Of a stretch of 64,000 nucleotides of DNA, positions 16,755 through 24,602 are shown in pieces. The number at the start of each line of letters is the position of its first letter. Within the stretch, counting starts at the first letter, position 1. The stretch is from positions 757,203 to 821,202 of the forward strand of contig NZ_JAGINW010000001.1 of NCBI RefSeq assembly GCF_017876405.1, written 5' to 3'. The position numbers were made by a program, and so were the translations under genes. The notes under the pieces are model-generated. The model saw only the letters and a program-made list of their open reading frames with translations, was not told the origin of the DNA and made no database searches. Origin of the DNA: Kibdelosporangium banguiense. Lineage in GTDB: Bacteria; Actinomycetota; Actinomycetes; Mycobacteriales; Pseudonocardiaceae.

Positions 16755-17729
16755 ATGGAATCACGACGACGGACCGGGTTCCGCCGAGTGGTGCTGACCG
16801 GCGCGATGACGATTCTGGCGGGCATCGGCTCGTCCATGCTCCTGCCGCTCATGGCCAACGCCGCCACGTCAGACCCACCGCCGCCGCGCAGGCCCACCGT
16901 GAGCACGTTGTACCGGGGCGACTCCCGCCCGCCGAGCGAGATCTTCCGGAACGGTTTCAGCGGGCGCGGCTCCGACACCAGCCTGGTCCGCCACGTCCGA
17001 GGCGGAAGTGGTGCCATGCAAAGCGCCTACATCTCGACATCCGAGGACCAGGGCCAGTCATTGACCTTCGCCGCGAGCCAGGGCGCGAACAACCTGGTGA
17101 CAGTGGCGAACGCCTGCCGGGGCCGGGCCGCCCGGCCGACGAACCCGTTCTCGTCGGTCTGGACCTACTTCGTCGACTCCTCGCGCCCAGGCTGCTCGAC
17201 AGGCAGGTCCGGGTACGTGACCGCACAGACCTACATCTACGAAATCGACGCGCGGGCCGCAGGCAACGCCTACCACGTCGGCGACCTCTTTGCCGACCAC
17301 CCGGACCTGCAGCGTTACGCCGGTCAGCGCGAATGGGCCTACCAGGGCCGCATTCCGGCCAGCGCGATCATCCGCGTGCAGGTCTACGAAACGACCGTGC
17401 GCGTGGTCTACAACAGCAACGGGGTTGCCACGTTCCCCGATTTCCGTAACCAGCCCAGCGACTGGCACCGCGTTCCGGAGCGGGCAGGCCAGCAGGCCCA
17501 GCAGAACCCCAACTACCACCCCGGAAGCCCAAGCCGCATCATCTTCCCCGCCCCAGGCAACGGCACTCGCCCAGGCGCAGGCGGCAGCAGCTCCAACCCG
17601 CGCGACCACGTCGGCACAAGCTCACACGATGAACTCAAGCGCCGACGCCTGAACCAGCCGAAGACCGAGCCGGGTGCGGCGAACCCGTGGACCCGCGGCT
17701 GCAGCGCCATCACCCGCTGCCGCAGCTGA
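16755..17729 (+). CDS. secreted mono-ADP-ribosyltransferase toxin candidate
   Basis: The 324-residue product has a signal peptide (1-37, after RRRTGFRR, ending ANAA) and a cholera/pertussis-group ADP-ribosyltransferase domain. The core residues are Arg54 in TLYRGDSR, His80 in LVRHVRG, the S-T-S motif 94-96 in AYISTSED, and Q191-x-E193 in AGQREWAYQGRIPASAI. The Q-x-E form, rather than E-x-E, is found in C3-like and in pierisin/ScARP/Scabin enzymes, so a nucleic-acid or asparagine target is more likely than arginine. The ~90-residue tail is Pro/Gly/Arg-rich and probably disordered. Start chosen by GGAGGAAG six bases before the ATG. No immunity gene is adjacent. Confidence 0.82.
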   Translation: MESRRRTGFRRVVLTGAMTILAGIGSSMLLPLMANAATSDPPPPRRPTVSTLYRGDSRPPSEIFRNGFSGRGSDTSLVRHVRGGSGAMQSAYISTSEDQGQSLTFAASQGANNLVTVANACRGRAARPTNPFSSVWTYFVDSSRPGCSTGRSGYVTAQTYIYEIDARAAGNAYHVGDLFADHPDLQRYAGQREWAYQGRIPASAIIRVQVYETTVRVVYNSNGVATFPDFRNQPSDWHRVPERAGQQAQQNPNYHPGSPSRIIFPAPGNGTRPGAGGSSSNPRDHVGTSSHDELKRRRLNQPKTEPGAANPWTRGCSAITRCRS

Positions 17730-17745
17730 ATCCGACAGATCGAAG

Positions 17746-17773
17746 TGGGGCCGCGACAGGTGTCGTGGCCCCA
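17746..17773. terminator. terminator between ADP-ribosyltransferase and DUF397 genes
   Basis: TGGGGCCGCGACA pairs with TGTCGTGGCCCCA (13 bp with one G-U) around a two-base centre, followed by TTTT. It serves the plus-strand toxin gene and possibly the convergent DUF397 gene. Confidence 0.75.
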
Positions 17774-17782
17774 TTTTCGCTG

Positions 17783-18043
17783 CTACGACTGGGGGATTCG
17801 GCCGTCCTTGACCGCACCGAGAAACGCGAACCCCTGCTCAGCGGTCAGCGTGAGCATCGGACCGTTGGCGTTCTTAGAATCCCGGAGACGGAACACAATC
17901 TCGGTGTGCACCAGCTCGATGCATTGGCCCGTATCGGTGGAGCGGCTGGACTTCCGCCATGTCGCTAACTCGACGCAATCGCCTGTGCTAGCGGAGCTGC
18001 TGGCCTTCCGCCACTTCGCCCCGCTGAAGTCGCTAGTAGTCAT
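17783..18043 (-). CDS. DUF397 protein with a duplicated N-terminal motif
   Basis: The 86-residue product ends with the DUF397 signature FRLRDSKNANGPMLTLTAEQGFAFLGAVKDG. The N-terminal motif of the family is present twice in tandem: WRKASSSASTGDCVELA and WRKSSRSTDTGQCIELV. DUF397 proteins are partners of Xre/DUF5753 regulators in actinomycetes (the WhiJ-like systems) and modulate their DNA binding. The start overlaps the stop of the regulator gene (ATGA), confirming the pair. Confidence 0.88.
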   Translation of the reverse strand: MTTSDFSGAKWRKASSSASTGDCVELATWRKSSRSTDTGQCIELVHTEIVFRLRDSKNANGPMLTLTAEQGFAFLGAVKDGRIPQS

Positions 18044-18891
18044 CGGATTTCCTTCCTGATCCGGTCGATCAGCCGGCGGGACTCCTTCGGCGGCTCAGCC
18101 AAGACCCGGAGGTGGTTCATCACCTGCCGGTACTCCTGAAGCTCGTCTGGCTGTTCGAAGAACAGGCCGCGCACCCGCGTCTCGACATATACCAGGCCAG
18201 CGTCTCCCGGGATAGGAAACGACATCATCGTGAACGCGCCTTGAAGCGCCGAGTACGCAACGGCATCCCGTGGGATGACCTGCAGTTCGACGTTGGGAAG
18301 CTTCGCTAGATCCAGTAGATAAGCAAGCTGGCCACGCATGACTTCCGCCCCACCGACCGGCACCTCTAGCACCCGTTGGGGCACCACAAGCCACAGGTGT
18401 GTCGGCGACTCCGCTGTGAGCAACTCCTGGCGTCGCAACCGCAATCGCAACCGGCGCCGGACTTCGGCCTCAGGGAAGCGTTGGACAGCGCCGCGCAGAA
18501 AGGCCTCTGCATACTCAGCGGTCTGTACCAGCCCCATCAACACGAGCGCGTCGTATGACTCGATCTGCGTGGCGCCAGCTTCCAGTCCAATGTAGAGGTT
18601 GAACTGATCGGGATCGGCGGAAGCGGCCTCGCTGGGCGTTCGCTTACGTGCCAACGGAAGTATGGTGAGCAGTTCCACAGTTTCCTCGGTCGCCTCATAA
18701 AGCTCCAGCAATCGGACCAGTTCCGCGTCCGGCGGCAGGCTGCGCATCCCTTCGAAGTGATTGAGCCGATTGGCCGCGATCCCGGTCCGCCTTCCGGCCT
18801 CCTTCTGCGTCAGCCCGGCGTTCTCGCGGTGCTGACGCAGCGCGATGGCGACTCGGCGCCGCAACACGGCGACAGACGTGGACACGGGCAT
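18040..18891 (-). CDS. Xre-family helix-turn-helix regulator with DUF5753 domain
   Basis: The 283-residue product has an N-terminal HTH (LRRRVAIALRQHRENAGLTQ, KEAGRRTGIAANRLNHFEGM) and the long DUF5753 effector domain (YIGLEAGATQIESYDALVL, VQTAEYAEAFLRGAV, then VPVGGAEVMRGQLAYLLDL and VIPRDAVAYSALQGAFTMM). These WhiJ/Scr1-type regulators control development and secondary metabolism with a DUF397 partner, here directly downstream. ATG 18891 is preferred over upstream starts because GGGAG lies seven bases before it. Confidence 0.92.
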   Translation of the reverse strand: MPVSTSVAVLRRRVAIALRQHRENAGLTQKEAGRRTGIAANRLNHFEGMRSLPPDAELVRLLELYEATEETVELLTILPLARKRTPSEAASADPDQFNLYIGLEAGATQIESYDALVLMGLVQTAEYAEAFLRGAVQRFPEAEVRRRLRLRLRRQELLTAESPTHLWLVVPQRVLEVPVGGAEVMRGQLAYLLDLAKLPNVELQVIPRDAVAYSALQGAFTMMSFPIPGDAGLVYVETRVRGLFFEQPDELQEYRQVMNHLRVLAEPPKESRRLIDRIRKEIR

Positions 18892-18979
18892 AGCGAACTC
18901 CCTACGGCCTGAGTAACACGAACGTGTCAACGGACTTGACGTGATTCCTACAAGTCAGGTCATACTGGAGCTATTGTAA

Positions 18980-18993
18980 GCGCTCGCGAGCGC
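18980..18993. promoter_or_regulatory. 14-bp perfect palindrome in the Xre/small-protein intergenic region
   Basis: GCGCTCGCGAGCGC is self-complementary and lies in the 150-base divergent region between the Xre regulator and the 85-residue gene. A TTGACG at 18936 with CATACT at 18961 is a possible but loosely spaced plus-strand promoter upstream of it. A second near-palindrome ACACGAACGTGT lies at 18916-18927. Confidence 0.4.
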
Positions 18994-19038
18994 CAAGCTC
19001 GACAGACACGCCCAGCTCTGCCCCACAAGGAGGAAGAC

Positions 19039-19296
19039 ATGATCCGACCGGCACCAGGCGACATGATCTTGTACACAAGCGGCGGCGTAACCGACGAAGT
19101 GGCAATGTCCCTGCACATGCGAAAGCCGAACGACCAAGCCGTCTCGATCCTGTTCGGCAACGAGCGGATCACGCTCGATTTCTACGACGTCCAAAGCCTG
19201 GAACGACTGCGCGACCTCGCCGACGAAGGCGCCCGACGACTACACGCCGCAATCGAGATGAACGAGGAACCGATCGATTCCGACCCGGTTCCGTAG
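19039..19296 (+). CDS. small unknown protein divergent from the Xre/DUF397 pair
   Basis: The 85-residue soluble acidic protein (PGDMILYTSGGVTDEVAMSL, DQAVSILFGNERITLDFYDVQ, RLRDLADEGARRLHAA) is preceded by a very strong ribosome-binding site (AAGGAGGAAG). WhiJ-like loci commonly carry a third small gene, and this one is divergently placed with a shared regulatory region, so it may be part of the same system. No motif is recognised. Confidence 0.7.
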   Translation: MIRPAPGDMILYTSGGVTDEVAMSLHMRKPNDQAVSILFGNERITLDFYDVQSLERLRDLADEGARRLHAAIEMNEEPIDSDPVP

Positions 19297-19359
19297 TCAG
19301 CGGATGATCATCCTGGTGAGCACTCCGGTGAAGTTCACAGGCAGAATGCGACTGCGGAC

Positions 19360-19541
19360 ATGGCAGACATTGTGGCCAGGCTCGCGCGGTTGCGGGCCAA
19401 GGACGAAGGCCTCAAGGGCTTCGGCGCCGACGAGCACGAGTACCGCAACAGCCCGATGTCCGAGGCTGATGTCGAGGAGTTCGAACAGTGGATGACAGTG
19501 CCGTTCCCGCCTGCCTTCCGTGATTTCCTGCTCGTCGGCCA
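19360..19541 (+). pseudogene. truncated SMI1/KNR4-type (polyimmunity) gene, 5' end only
   Basis: The first ~60 residues (IVARLARLRAKDEGLKGFG, MSEADVEEFEQWM, PFPPAFRDFLLVG) resemble the N-terminus of SMI1/KNR4 proteins, which in bacteria often act as immunity proteins. After the strand ending LLVG the frame changes character completely, because from about 19530 the DNA is the antisense of an MMPL transporter start. The frame remains open to 19752 but codes for low-complexity residues there. It is a broken gene. Confidence 0.55.
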
Positions 19542-19659
19542 ACTCGCCGGCAGCACTGGAGGCGATGACGACACCGGCGAGGATGGCGAGCCAGATCAGC
19601 AGTGTCTGCCAGCGTCGCCCAAAGGCGAGCCGGCCAAGGCGGTAGAGGAACGTTGCCAC
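19530..19659 (-). pseudogene. truncated MMPL-family transporter, first ~43 residues only
   Basis: From GTG 19659 the minus strand reads MATFLYRLGRLAFGRRW, then TLLIWLAILAGVVIAS and AAGELADE, the standard start of actinobacterial MMPL/RND lipid exporters including the first membrane helix. The homology stops at about 19530, where it meets the SMI1/KNR4 relic head-on. The remaining ~700 residues are missing. Confidence 0.65.
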
Positions 19660-19752
19660 GACGCCAGCCTCGCGGCCGAGGGCCGTCGAGTCGTCATGCG
19701 TGTGCTGACATCTGGCGTACTGAGATCGCAGTACATTCCGCGCCTGGACTGA

Positions 19753-20208
19753 TCAGCCGCCCTGCCGCCACATCGAGAAGATCAGGGAATCACCGTCGGT
19801 GCAGATCACCTGGGGGATATCGGGTTCCGATACCTGGTTGCACGAGAATCCGGCCACCTCCAGCGCATCCGAGCCCGGTTTCGGGTCAGGTCGCTTGGCG
19901 TAGTAGTCGACCAGGACGGCGCCGGCCTGGTCGCAGTCGACCCGACCGGCCGGGGTCTCGACCACCACGACCTCCATCGGCTTGCCCAGCGCACCGGTGA
20001 TCGTCTGCTCGCAGTACTGCTGATCCGCGGCCGGGTCGATCGATGTGGGCACGGCCCGCGCGGTGGTGGCCGGGCGTGCTGTCGTCACAGTGGTTGTAGT
20101 GGTCGTCACGGTCGCCGGGATGTCGATTCCTTGCGAGGCGGAACCGGCCACTGTGGACGAGCAACCGGCCAGTAACAGTGAAACGATTGCGGCCACAGCG
20201 ATTCTCAT
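19753..20208 (-). CDS. small secreted lipoprotein, unknown function
   Basis: The 151-residue product has a lipobox (SLLLAGC, Cys15), a Thr-rich linker (TTTTTTVTTARPATTARA) and a compact domain with four cysteines (YCEQTI, RVDCDQAG, FSCNQV, VICTDG) suited to two disulfides. It would be anchored to the outer face of the membrane. The domain resembles the lipoprotein at 62690-63151 (shared pattern C-x(n)-Y-[YF]-A-K-x-P ... G-x(2)-C ... V-x-C). No function known. Confidence 0.75.
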   Translation of the reverse strand: MRIAVAAIVSLLLAGCSSTVAGSASQGIDIPATVTTTTTTVTTARPATTARAVPTSIDPAADQQYCEQTITGALGKPMEVVVVETPAGRVDCDQAGAVLVDYYAKRPDPKPGSDALEVAGFSCNQVSEPDIPQVICTDGDSLIFSMWRQGG

Positions 20209-20212
20209 GCCC

Positions 20213-20827
20213 CTAGGTCGGCTTCCCCGGGCTGTGCGTTACGGCTGACAGGTCCCTGATCAGTGCTGTGATCGTCCGCTGGATGCGTGCGTGCACATCG
20301 GATTCGGTATCAGCACCGAGCACGAGGTGGTGGAGTACGCCGACGAGCGCGAGGGCCAGCGTTTCGGGGTCGGCGGTCGCGGCGATCCGGCCGAGTCGTT
20401 GTTCCTCGGCGAGGTATGTGGCGGCGGCGTTCTCGATCGCGTCGAGGCCTGTGGTTTTGTCGCCGAGGACGGCGTGGATGCGGCCTCGCAGTTCGGGGCG
20501 TGTGACGAGGAGCCGGGCTGAGACCAGGACGGGTGTCAGCGGTATCGAGAGGACGGCATCGCACAGGTTGCCAGCGACGGTGTCTGTGCCGGCTCGTTCT
20601 GGTAGAGCAGCGGCCTGGGCTGATATCAGGAAGGCTCGGTCGATTGCGTAGGCGGCGAGGAATTCGTCGAAGTCGGTGAAGTGGCCGTACAGCAGGCCGG
20701 TTGCGACGCCGGCTTCGGTTGTGACGGCTCGGCCGCTGAGTTTGGCGGGGCCGTCGCGGATGATCACGCATTCGGCCGCGGCGAACAGTTGCTGCCTGAT
20801 CTCCGGGATGGCGACGCCTCTGGGCAC
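20213..20827 (-). CDS. TetR-family transcriptional regulator
   Basis: The 204-residue product has the N-terminal TetR helix-turn-helix (IRQQLFAAAECVIIRDGPAK, GRAVTTEAGVATGLLYGHFTDFDEFL) and an all-helical ligand domain. GTG start at 20827. It is divergent from a flavin monooxygenase, and a perfect 15+15 bp operator lies between them. The likely circuit is repression of the monooxygenase, relieved by its substrate. Confidence 0.88.
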   Translation of the reverse strand: MPRGVAIPEIRQQLFAAAECVIIRDGPAKLSGRAVTTEAGVATGLLYGHFTDFDEFLAAYAIDRAFLISAQAAALPERAGTDTVAGNLCDAVLSIPLTPVLVSARLLVTRPELRGRIHAVLGDKTTGLDAIENAAATYLAEEQRLGRIAATADPETLALALVGVLHHLVLGADTESDVHARIQRTITALIRDLSAVTHSPGKPT

Positions 20828-20846
20828 GCGTCTGAGTCTACGGGAC

Positions 20847-20876
20847 TTGCACCGATAATGAGCATGTGTTCATACT
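20847..20876 (+). promoter_or_regulatory. promoter of the flavin monooxygenase gene
   Basis: TTGCAC (20847-20852), an 18-base spacer and CATACT (20871-20876). The -10 box and the start region fall inside the TetR operator. Confidence 0.5.
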
Positions 20877-20896
20877 TGGTTTGAACACATGCTCAT
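20858..20896. promoter_or_regulatory. TetR operator: perfect 15 + 15 bp inverted repeat
   Basis: ATGAGCATGTGTTCA, nine bases, then its exact reverse complement TGAACACATGCTCAT, midway between the divergent tetR-type and monooxygenase genes. This is the expected site of the adjacent regulator and would block both promoters. Confidence 0.8.
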
Positions 20897-20916
20897 ACTT
20901 ATGCCGAGGAGCGGTA

Positions 20917-22074
20917 GTGACACAGAGGGTGATCGTCTCGGGCGCTGGTATCGCCGGCTTGGCCACCGCGCTGCGACTTCACCGGGCGGGTTGGGATGTG
21001 CTCGTGGTCGAGCGCGCCCCCGCCCGCCGCAGCAGCGGCTACATGGTGAACCTGATCGGACCCGGTTACGAGGCCGCGGAACGCTTAGGCCTGTTGCCCG
21101 GGTTGACCGAACGGGATCTGGGGGTGTTCACCTCGATCCTCACCAAGGCCGACGGCCGGGAGAAGTTCAAGGTGCCTGCCGCTGTCGTGCAGGCCGCGGT
21201 CGGCAAACGGGCGATGACTGTGTTCCGCGGCGATCTGGAATCCGTGCTGTACGAGCAAGTGCGGGACATCGTCACGATCCGCTTCGGCACCACCGTGCAG
21301 GCCGTCGGCCAGAACGGTGATGAGGTTCAGGTCGACCTGAGTGACGGCTCGTCCGAGCGTGCCGATCTTCTCGTCGGCGCCGACGGCCTGCACTCCGGTG
21401 TTCGTGAGCTCATGTTCAGTCCTGGCACCGATTTCAAGGTGGATCTGCGACACCTGGTCGGCGCATTTCCCCTCAGCCGGGTGCCGCGCGACATCCCGGA
21501 CGGAGCCAGCACCACGTTCATCGGCCCAGGCCGCACCGCGGCGGTGATCAATCTGGGGCCGGGACGATCCTCCGCGTTCTTCACCTACCGCAGCGATGAT
21601 CCGGCGGCCGAACTGGCGAAGGGATCTGCGAAAGCTCTCAACGCGGCCTTCGGAGATCTGGGCGGAGCCGTGCCCGACGCACTTCGCCAAGTGACGGCCG
21701 ACGCCTACTTCGATTCGGTCAGTCAGGTCGTGATGGACACCTGGCGCAACGGGCGAGTCGTGTTGCTCGGCGACGCTGCCTGGTGCGTCACGCTGTTCGC
21801 CGGCTACGGCGCCGCCCTCGCACTCAACGGAGCCGACGAACTCGGCGCCGTCCTGGAAGAACACGGCAGCAACGTCTCCGCAGCCCTGACCGACTGGGAG
21901 ACGCGGCTACGCCCCGAAGTACTCAAACGGCAAGCCTTGGCCCGCAAGGGAACCGCCCAGTTCGCGCCACCCAGCCAAGCTCATGTCTGGGCGCGCGACC
22001 TGGTCATGCGGGCCATTCAGCTTCCCGGGATCCGCACGCTGATCCAGCGTTCCATCCAGCGCGCGAACCAGTAG
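20917..22074 (+). CDS. FAD-dependent aromatic monooxygenase (PHBH/UbiH type)
   Basis: The 385-residue flavoprotein has the N-terminal dinucleotide fold GAGIAGLATALRLHRAGW with acidic VVERAP, the second FAD motif LLVGADGLHS and the third motif GRVVLLGDAAWC followed by GYGAALALNGADEL. Group A monooxygenases hydroxylate aromatic or polyketide substrates with NAD(P)H and O2; TetR-controlled single copies often detoxify antibiotics. GTG 20917 is preferred to an upstream ATG at 20866 that lies in the operator, because GAGGAG sits six bases before it. The substrate is unknown. Confidence 0.87.
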   Translation: MTQRVIVSGAGIAGLATALRLHRAGWDVLVVERAPARRSSGYMVNLIGPGYEAAERLGLLPGLTERDLGVFTSILTKADGREKFKVPAAVVQAAVGKRAMTVFRGDLESVLYEQVRDIVTIRFGTTVQAVGQNGDEVQVDLSDGSSERADLLVGADGLHSGVRELMFSPGTDFKVDLRHLVGAFPLSRVPRDIPDGASTTFIGPGRTAAVINLGPGRSSAFFTYRSDDPAAELAKGSAKALNAAFGDLGGAVPDALRQVTADAYFDSVSQVVMDTWRNGRVVLLGDAAWCVTLFAGYGAALALNGADELGAVLEEHGSNVSAALTDWETRLRPEVLKRQALARKGTAQFAPPSQAHVWARDLVMRAIQLPGIRTLIQRSIQRANQ

Positions 22075-22077
22075 CGA

Positions 22078-23274
22078 TCAGGCAGGCTTGTCCCCCATCT
22101 TGCCGACCACAGCCTGACGGTAGGTCTCGTCAAGGATGATGTCGCCCGCCTTGGCTCCGTCGACATCCTTGAGTGCGGCTGTCCGTCTGCCGATCACGTC
22201 GCCGTTCGTGGAGTCCAGCAGCACCTGTTCCCGCAATTGGCCTTCGGCGAAGTCGATGCTGACCGAGATCGCCGCGCGGCCGTCCTTGGTGGTGGCGTCA
22301 CCGACCGTGAGGTACGGGTGGTAGCTCAACGCTTGTAGCGTGGCGCGGCGCACCTCGGCTGAATAACGGGCGTCGAGAAGGTTGGCAGCTGTGCGGAAGA
22401 ACTCCAACGGCGGGTCGGCGTGCGTGGCGGTGTTCTGGACCAGCCATTCGTAGAGTGCCCGCGGTTCGGTGGGCGGGCGCAACCGTCCGTTCATGGTCGG
22501 CACGGTGCCTACCGTATCCCCCTCACACGCCTCTTTGCCTTCTTCACGTACGGACGAGAAGTCGCCACAGCGGGCCCGTTCCTCACCGTTCGGCATCAGG
22601 AGCTTGGTGCGATCTATCGGGGCTTCGTCGGCGCGAGCTGCCTGCTCGGTGCCCAGGACCCATTGCCGGTTCTTTGTTGTCTCGGCCCGCCACAGCCACT
22701 GCTGGTGCTGATCGGCTGGAATCCAGACTTCGGCGTGTGCCTCTGCGATGAAGGCGAAGGAGGTACGGCTGCGCCCCTCGGTTCGGACACGTGACCAGAG
22801 CTGCCTGTTGACGTACCGGAACTGACCGGCCGCCAGTGGTGCGTCCGGCACCCGGGATGCCAAGCCTCCCAAGGTGTTCTTCGGCTGGCCGGGCGCCGGC
22901 GGCAAGGGAGCGTGCTGGCTGCCGGTCGTGGCCGGCGGCCTGGCCATCGTGGTGCTGGACGGCGTCGGCAGGAGCGTGGCGGGCGAGGACTGCTGGGACG
23001 CGGCGTTGACGATCAGGATCGTGCCGACGGTGACCACGGCAATAGCTGCCGCCGCCGCGGCCAACGGCATCGCCCGCCGGGTGCGAACAGTGGGTGTCGT
23101 GGGCGTGGCCATCTGAACCTTCTCTGGTGTCGTGCCGGCATTCGCGGCGAGCATCAGCTTGGCGCGCGCCCTTTCCCGGGCATCAGCGGCAGCGGGTACA
23201 TCTGCGTGCAGGGCGGTCAGGACCTCGTCGAGTTTCTGGTCGGACCACATGTGGCGCACGTTCTCGTCAGGCAT
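22078..23274 (-). CDS. CU044_5270-type membrane protein paired with an ECF sigma factor
   Basis: The 398-residue product has a short cytoplasmic region (MWSDQKLDEVLTALHADV), one transmembrane helix (about 70-92), a Pro/Ser/Thr linker and a large extracellular domain with tryptophans (QLWSRVRTEG, AEVWIPADQHQQWLWRAE). This matches the CU044_5270 family, whose members sit next to ECF sigma factors and probably sense or restrain them. It overlaps the sigma gene by eight bases. ATG 23274 has AAGGAGG upstream. Confidence 0.75.
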   Translation of the reverse strand: MPDENVRHMWSDQKLDEVLTALHADVPAAADARERARAKLMLAANAGTTPEKVQMATPTTPTVRTRRAMPLAAAAAAIAVVTVGTILIVNAASQQSSPATLLPTPSSTTMARPPATTGSQHAPLPPAPGQPKNTLGGLASRVPDAPLAAGQFRYVNRQLWSRVRTEGRSRTSFAFIAEAHAEVWIPADQHQQWLWRAETTKNRQWVLGTEQAARADEAPIDRTKLLMPNGEERARCGDFSSVREEGKEACEGDTVGTVPTMNGRLRPPTEPRALYEWLVQNTATHADPPLEFFRTAANLLDARYSAEVRRATLQALSYHPYLTVGDATTKDGRAAISVSIDFAEGQLREQVLLDSTNGDVIGRRTAALKDVDGAKAGDIILDETYRQAVVGKMGDKPA

Positions 23275-23878
23275 GACCACCCTCCTTTGTGGACGAAGTT
23301 GAGGCGTCTACTCGCAACCGCTTGCGGACCCGGTGCAGACGGGAATGGACGGTGCCGACCGGGATGTCCAGCGCTTCGGCGACCTCCTTGGTGTCCAGCC
23401 CGGCCCAGGAGACCAGCAGCAGCACGTCACGGTCTCCGGATGACAGTTCGGCCAGCACAGCGGCCAGCCGCCGGGTCTCGGCCTGCGCGTCCACCCGGGC
23501 GGCCACCAGACTTTCGTGACCGGCGTCGAACGTCACATCCGCACCGGCCGCCCGTGCGGTGATCTCCAGGGTGCGGACCTCCTCACGCACATGCTGGCGG
23601 ACCAGATTGGTGGCGATGCCGAACAGCCAGGACCGCACTGCGGCCCTGGCCGGGTCGTAGCTGTGCCGCCGGTTCAGCGCGATCAGGAAGGTCTCGCTGA
23701 GCAGGTCCTCGGCCGCGGCCTGCCCCACCCGCCGGGCCAGGTACCGGTGCAGCACAAGCGAATGCTGGTCGAACAGCCAGCCGAACAGCCTGGCCGGGTC
23801 CGGCCCGGTCAGGTCCGGGTGCTCGCTGCCCAGCGGCGGACCGTCCTCATCCGTGAACCCACGGTCGGTTGTCCTCAT
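23267..23878 (-). CDS. ECF-type RNA polymerase sigma factor
   Basis: The 203-residue product has region 2 (FDQHSLVLHRYLARRVGQAAAEDLLSETF, AVRSWLFGIATNLVRQHVR) and region 4 (LSSGDRDVLLLVSWAGLDTKEVAEALDIPVGTVHSRLHRVRKRL). ATG 23878, after GAGG, is preferred to the upstream extension, which is charged and unrelated. It is the first gene of a two-gene unit with the CU044_5270-type protein. Confidence 0.87.
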   Translation of the reverse strand: MRTTDRGFTDEDGPPLGSEHPDLTGPDPARLFGWLFDQHSLVLHRYLARRVGQAAAEDLLSETFLIALNRRHSYDPARAAVRSWLFGIATNLVRQHVREEVRTLEITARAAGADVTFDAGHESLVAARVDAQAETRRLAAVLAELSSGDRDVLLLVSWAGLDTKEVAEALDIPVGTVHSRLHRVRKRLRVDASTSSTKEGGHA

Positions 23879-23915
23879 ACCTCGTATTGACAGAAGGCGC
23901 CCCTCACCTTCACGG

Positions 23916-24539
23916 TCACACAGTCGCCAGCGTGACGGCACCCGGCCCGGCAAGCTCATCAAGCGCCACCCGTCGCCCGGAGATGGCCAGGAGCAGGGAC
24001 AACGCAGGTCCGGTCACTTCCGGGCCGTCTCCGATCGACAGGTCGGCATCGGTCGCCATCAGCCGGACACCGGCGACCAGTTCCTTGGCTCCACCGAAGG
24101 ACGCGGGCGTACGAGCCTGCAGGCGAAGCGCTCGGACAACAGCTTCCTGCTGGTAGGAGCGAGTAAGCCCCAACGGCCGCCGGATGTCCTCACCGTGCAC
24201 GACCTCCTCGACCAGCCTGGTGTCGAGGTTCGCCGGAGGAGTCGACGTCCGCGACGCCACCTGACGAAACCGCTCCAACGTCTCTTGCGGTGAAGCACCG
24301 CGCGTCCGCTCCACACCCCGCGCGTTCTGCCGGTCGAAATCAAACCGCGCCAGGATCAAACCGGCCACGAAACTGAGCCGCGTGGTCAGAGCCGTGTTGA
24401 CCATGTGGGCGACCACGTCGTGCACAGTCCACCCGTCACACAGCGATGGCGTCTCCCACTGTTCGTCATCGAGGCGCGACAGGTCGTCGATCAGCGCCGC
24501 ACGCTCCACATGCACCATCGGCCACACATCGCTCTTCAC
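23916..24539 (-). CDS. maleylpyruvate isomerase/DinB-fold family protein
   Basis: The 207-residue product has the mycothiol-dependent maleylpyruvate isomerase N-terminal fold: LSRLDDEQWETPSLCDGWTVHDVVAHM with its metal-binding His, and the downstream VVHGEDIRRPLG motif typical of the family. In actinomycetes such proteins use mycothiol or act as thiol transferases. Maleylpyruvate isomerase itself follows gentisate dioxygenase, but this gene is not in the salicylate-type cluster 3 kb away, so that link is speculative. GTG start after GGAGAG. Confidence 0.75.
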   Translation of the reverse strand: MKSDVWPMVHVERAALIDDLSRLDDEQWETPSLCDGWTVHDVVAHMVNTALTTRLSFVAGLILARFDFDRQNARGVERTRGASPQETLERFRQVASRTSTPPANLDTRLVEEVVHGEDIRRPLGLTRSYQQEAVVRALRLQARTPASFGGAKELVAGVRLMATDADLSIGDGPEVTGPALSLLLAISGRRVALDELAGPGAVTLATV

Positions 24540-24602
24540 GGTTCTCTCCTTGTGTTGACGGCATTGCCCGCCAAGAGAGACTCCCGCCACCGCGAAAACT
24601 CA

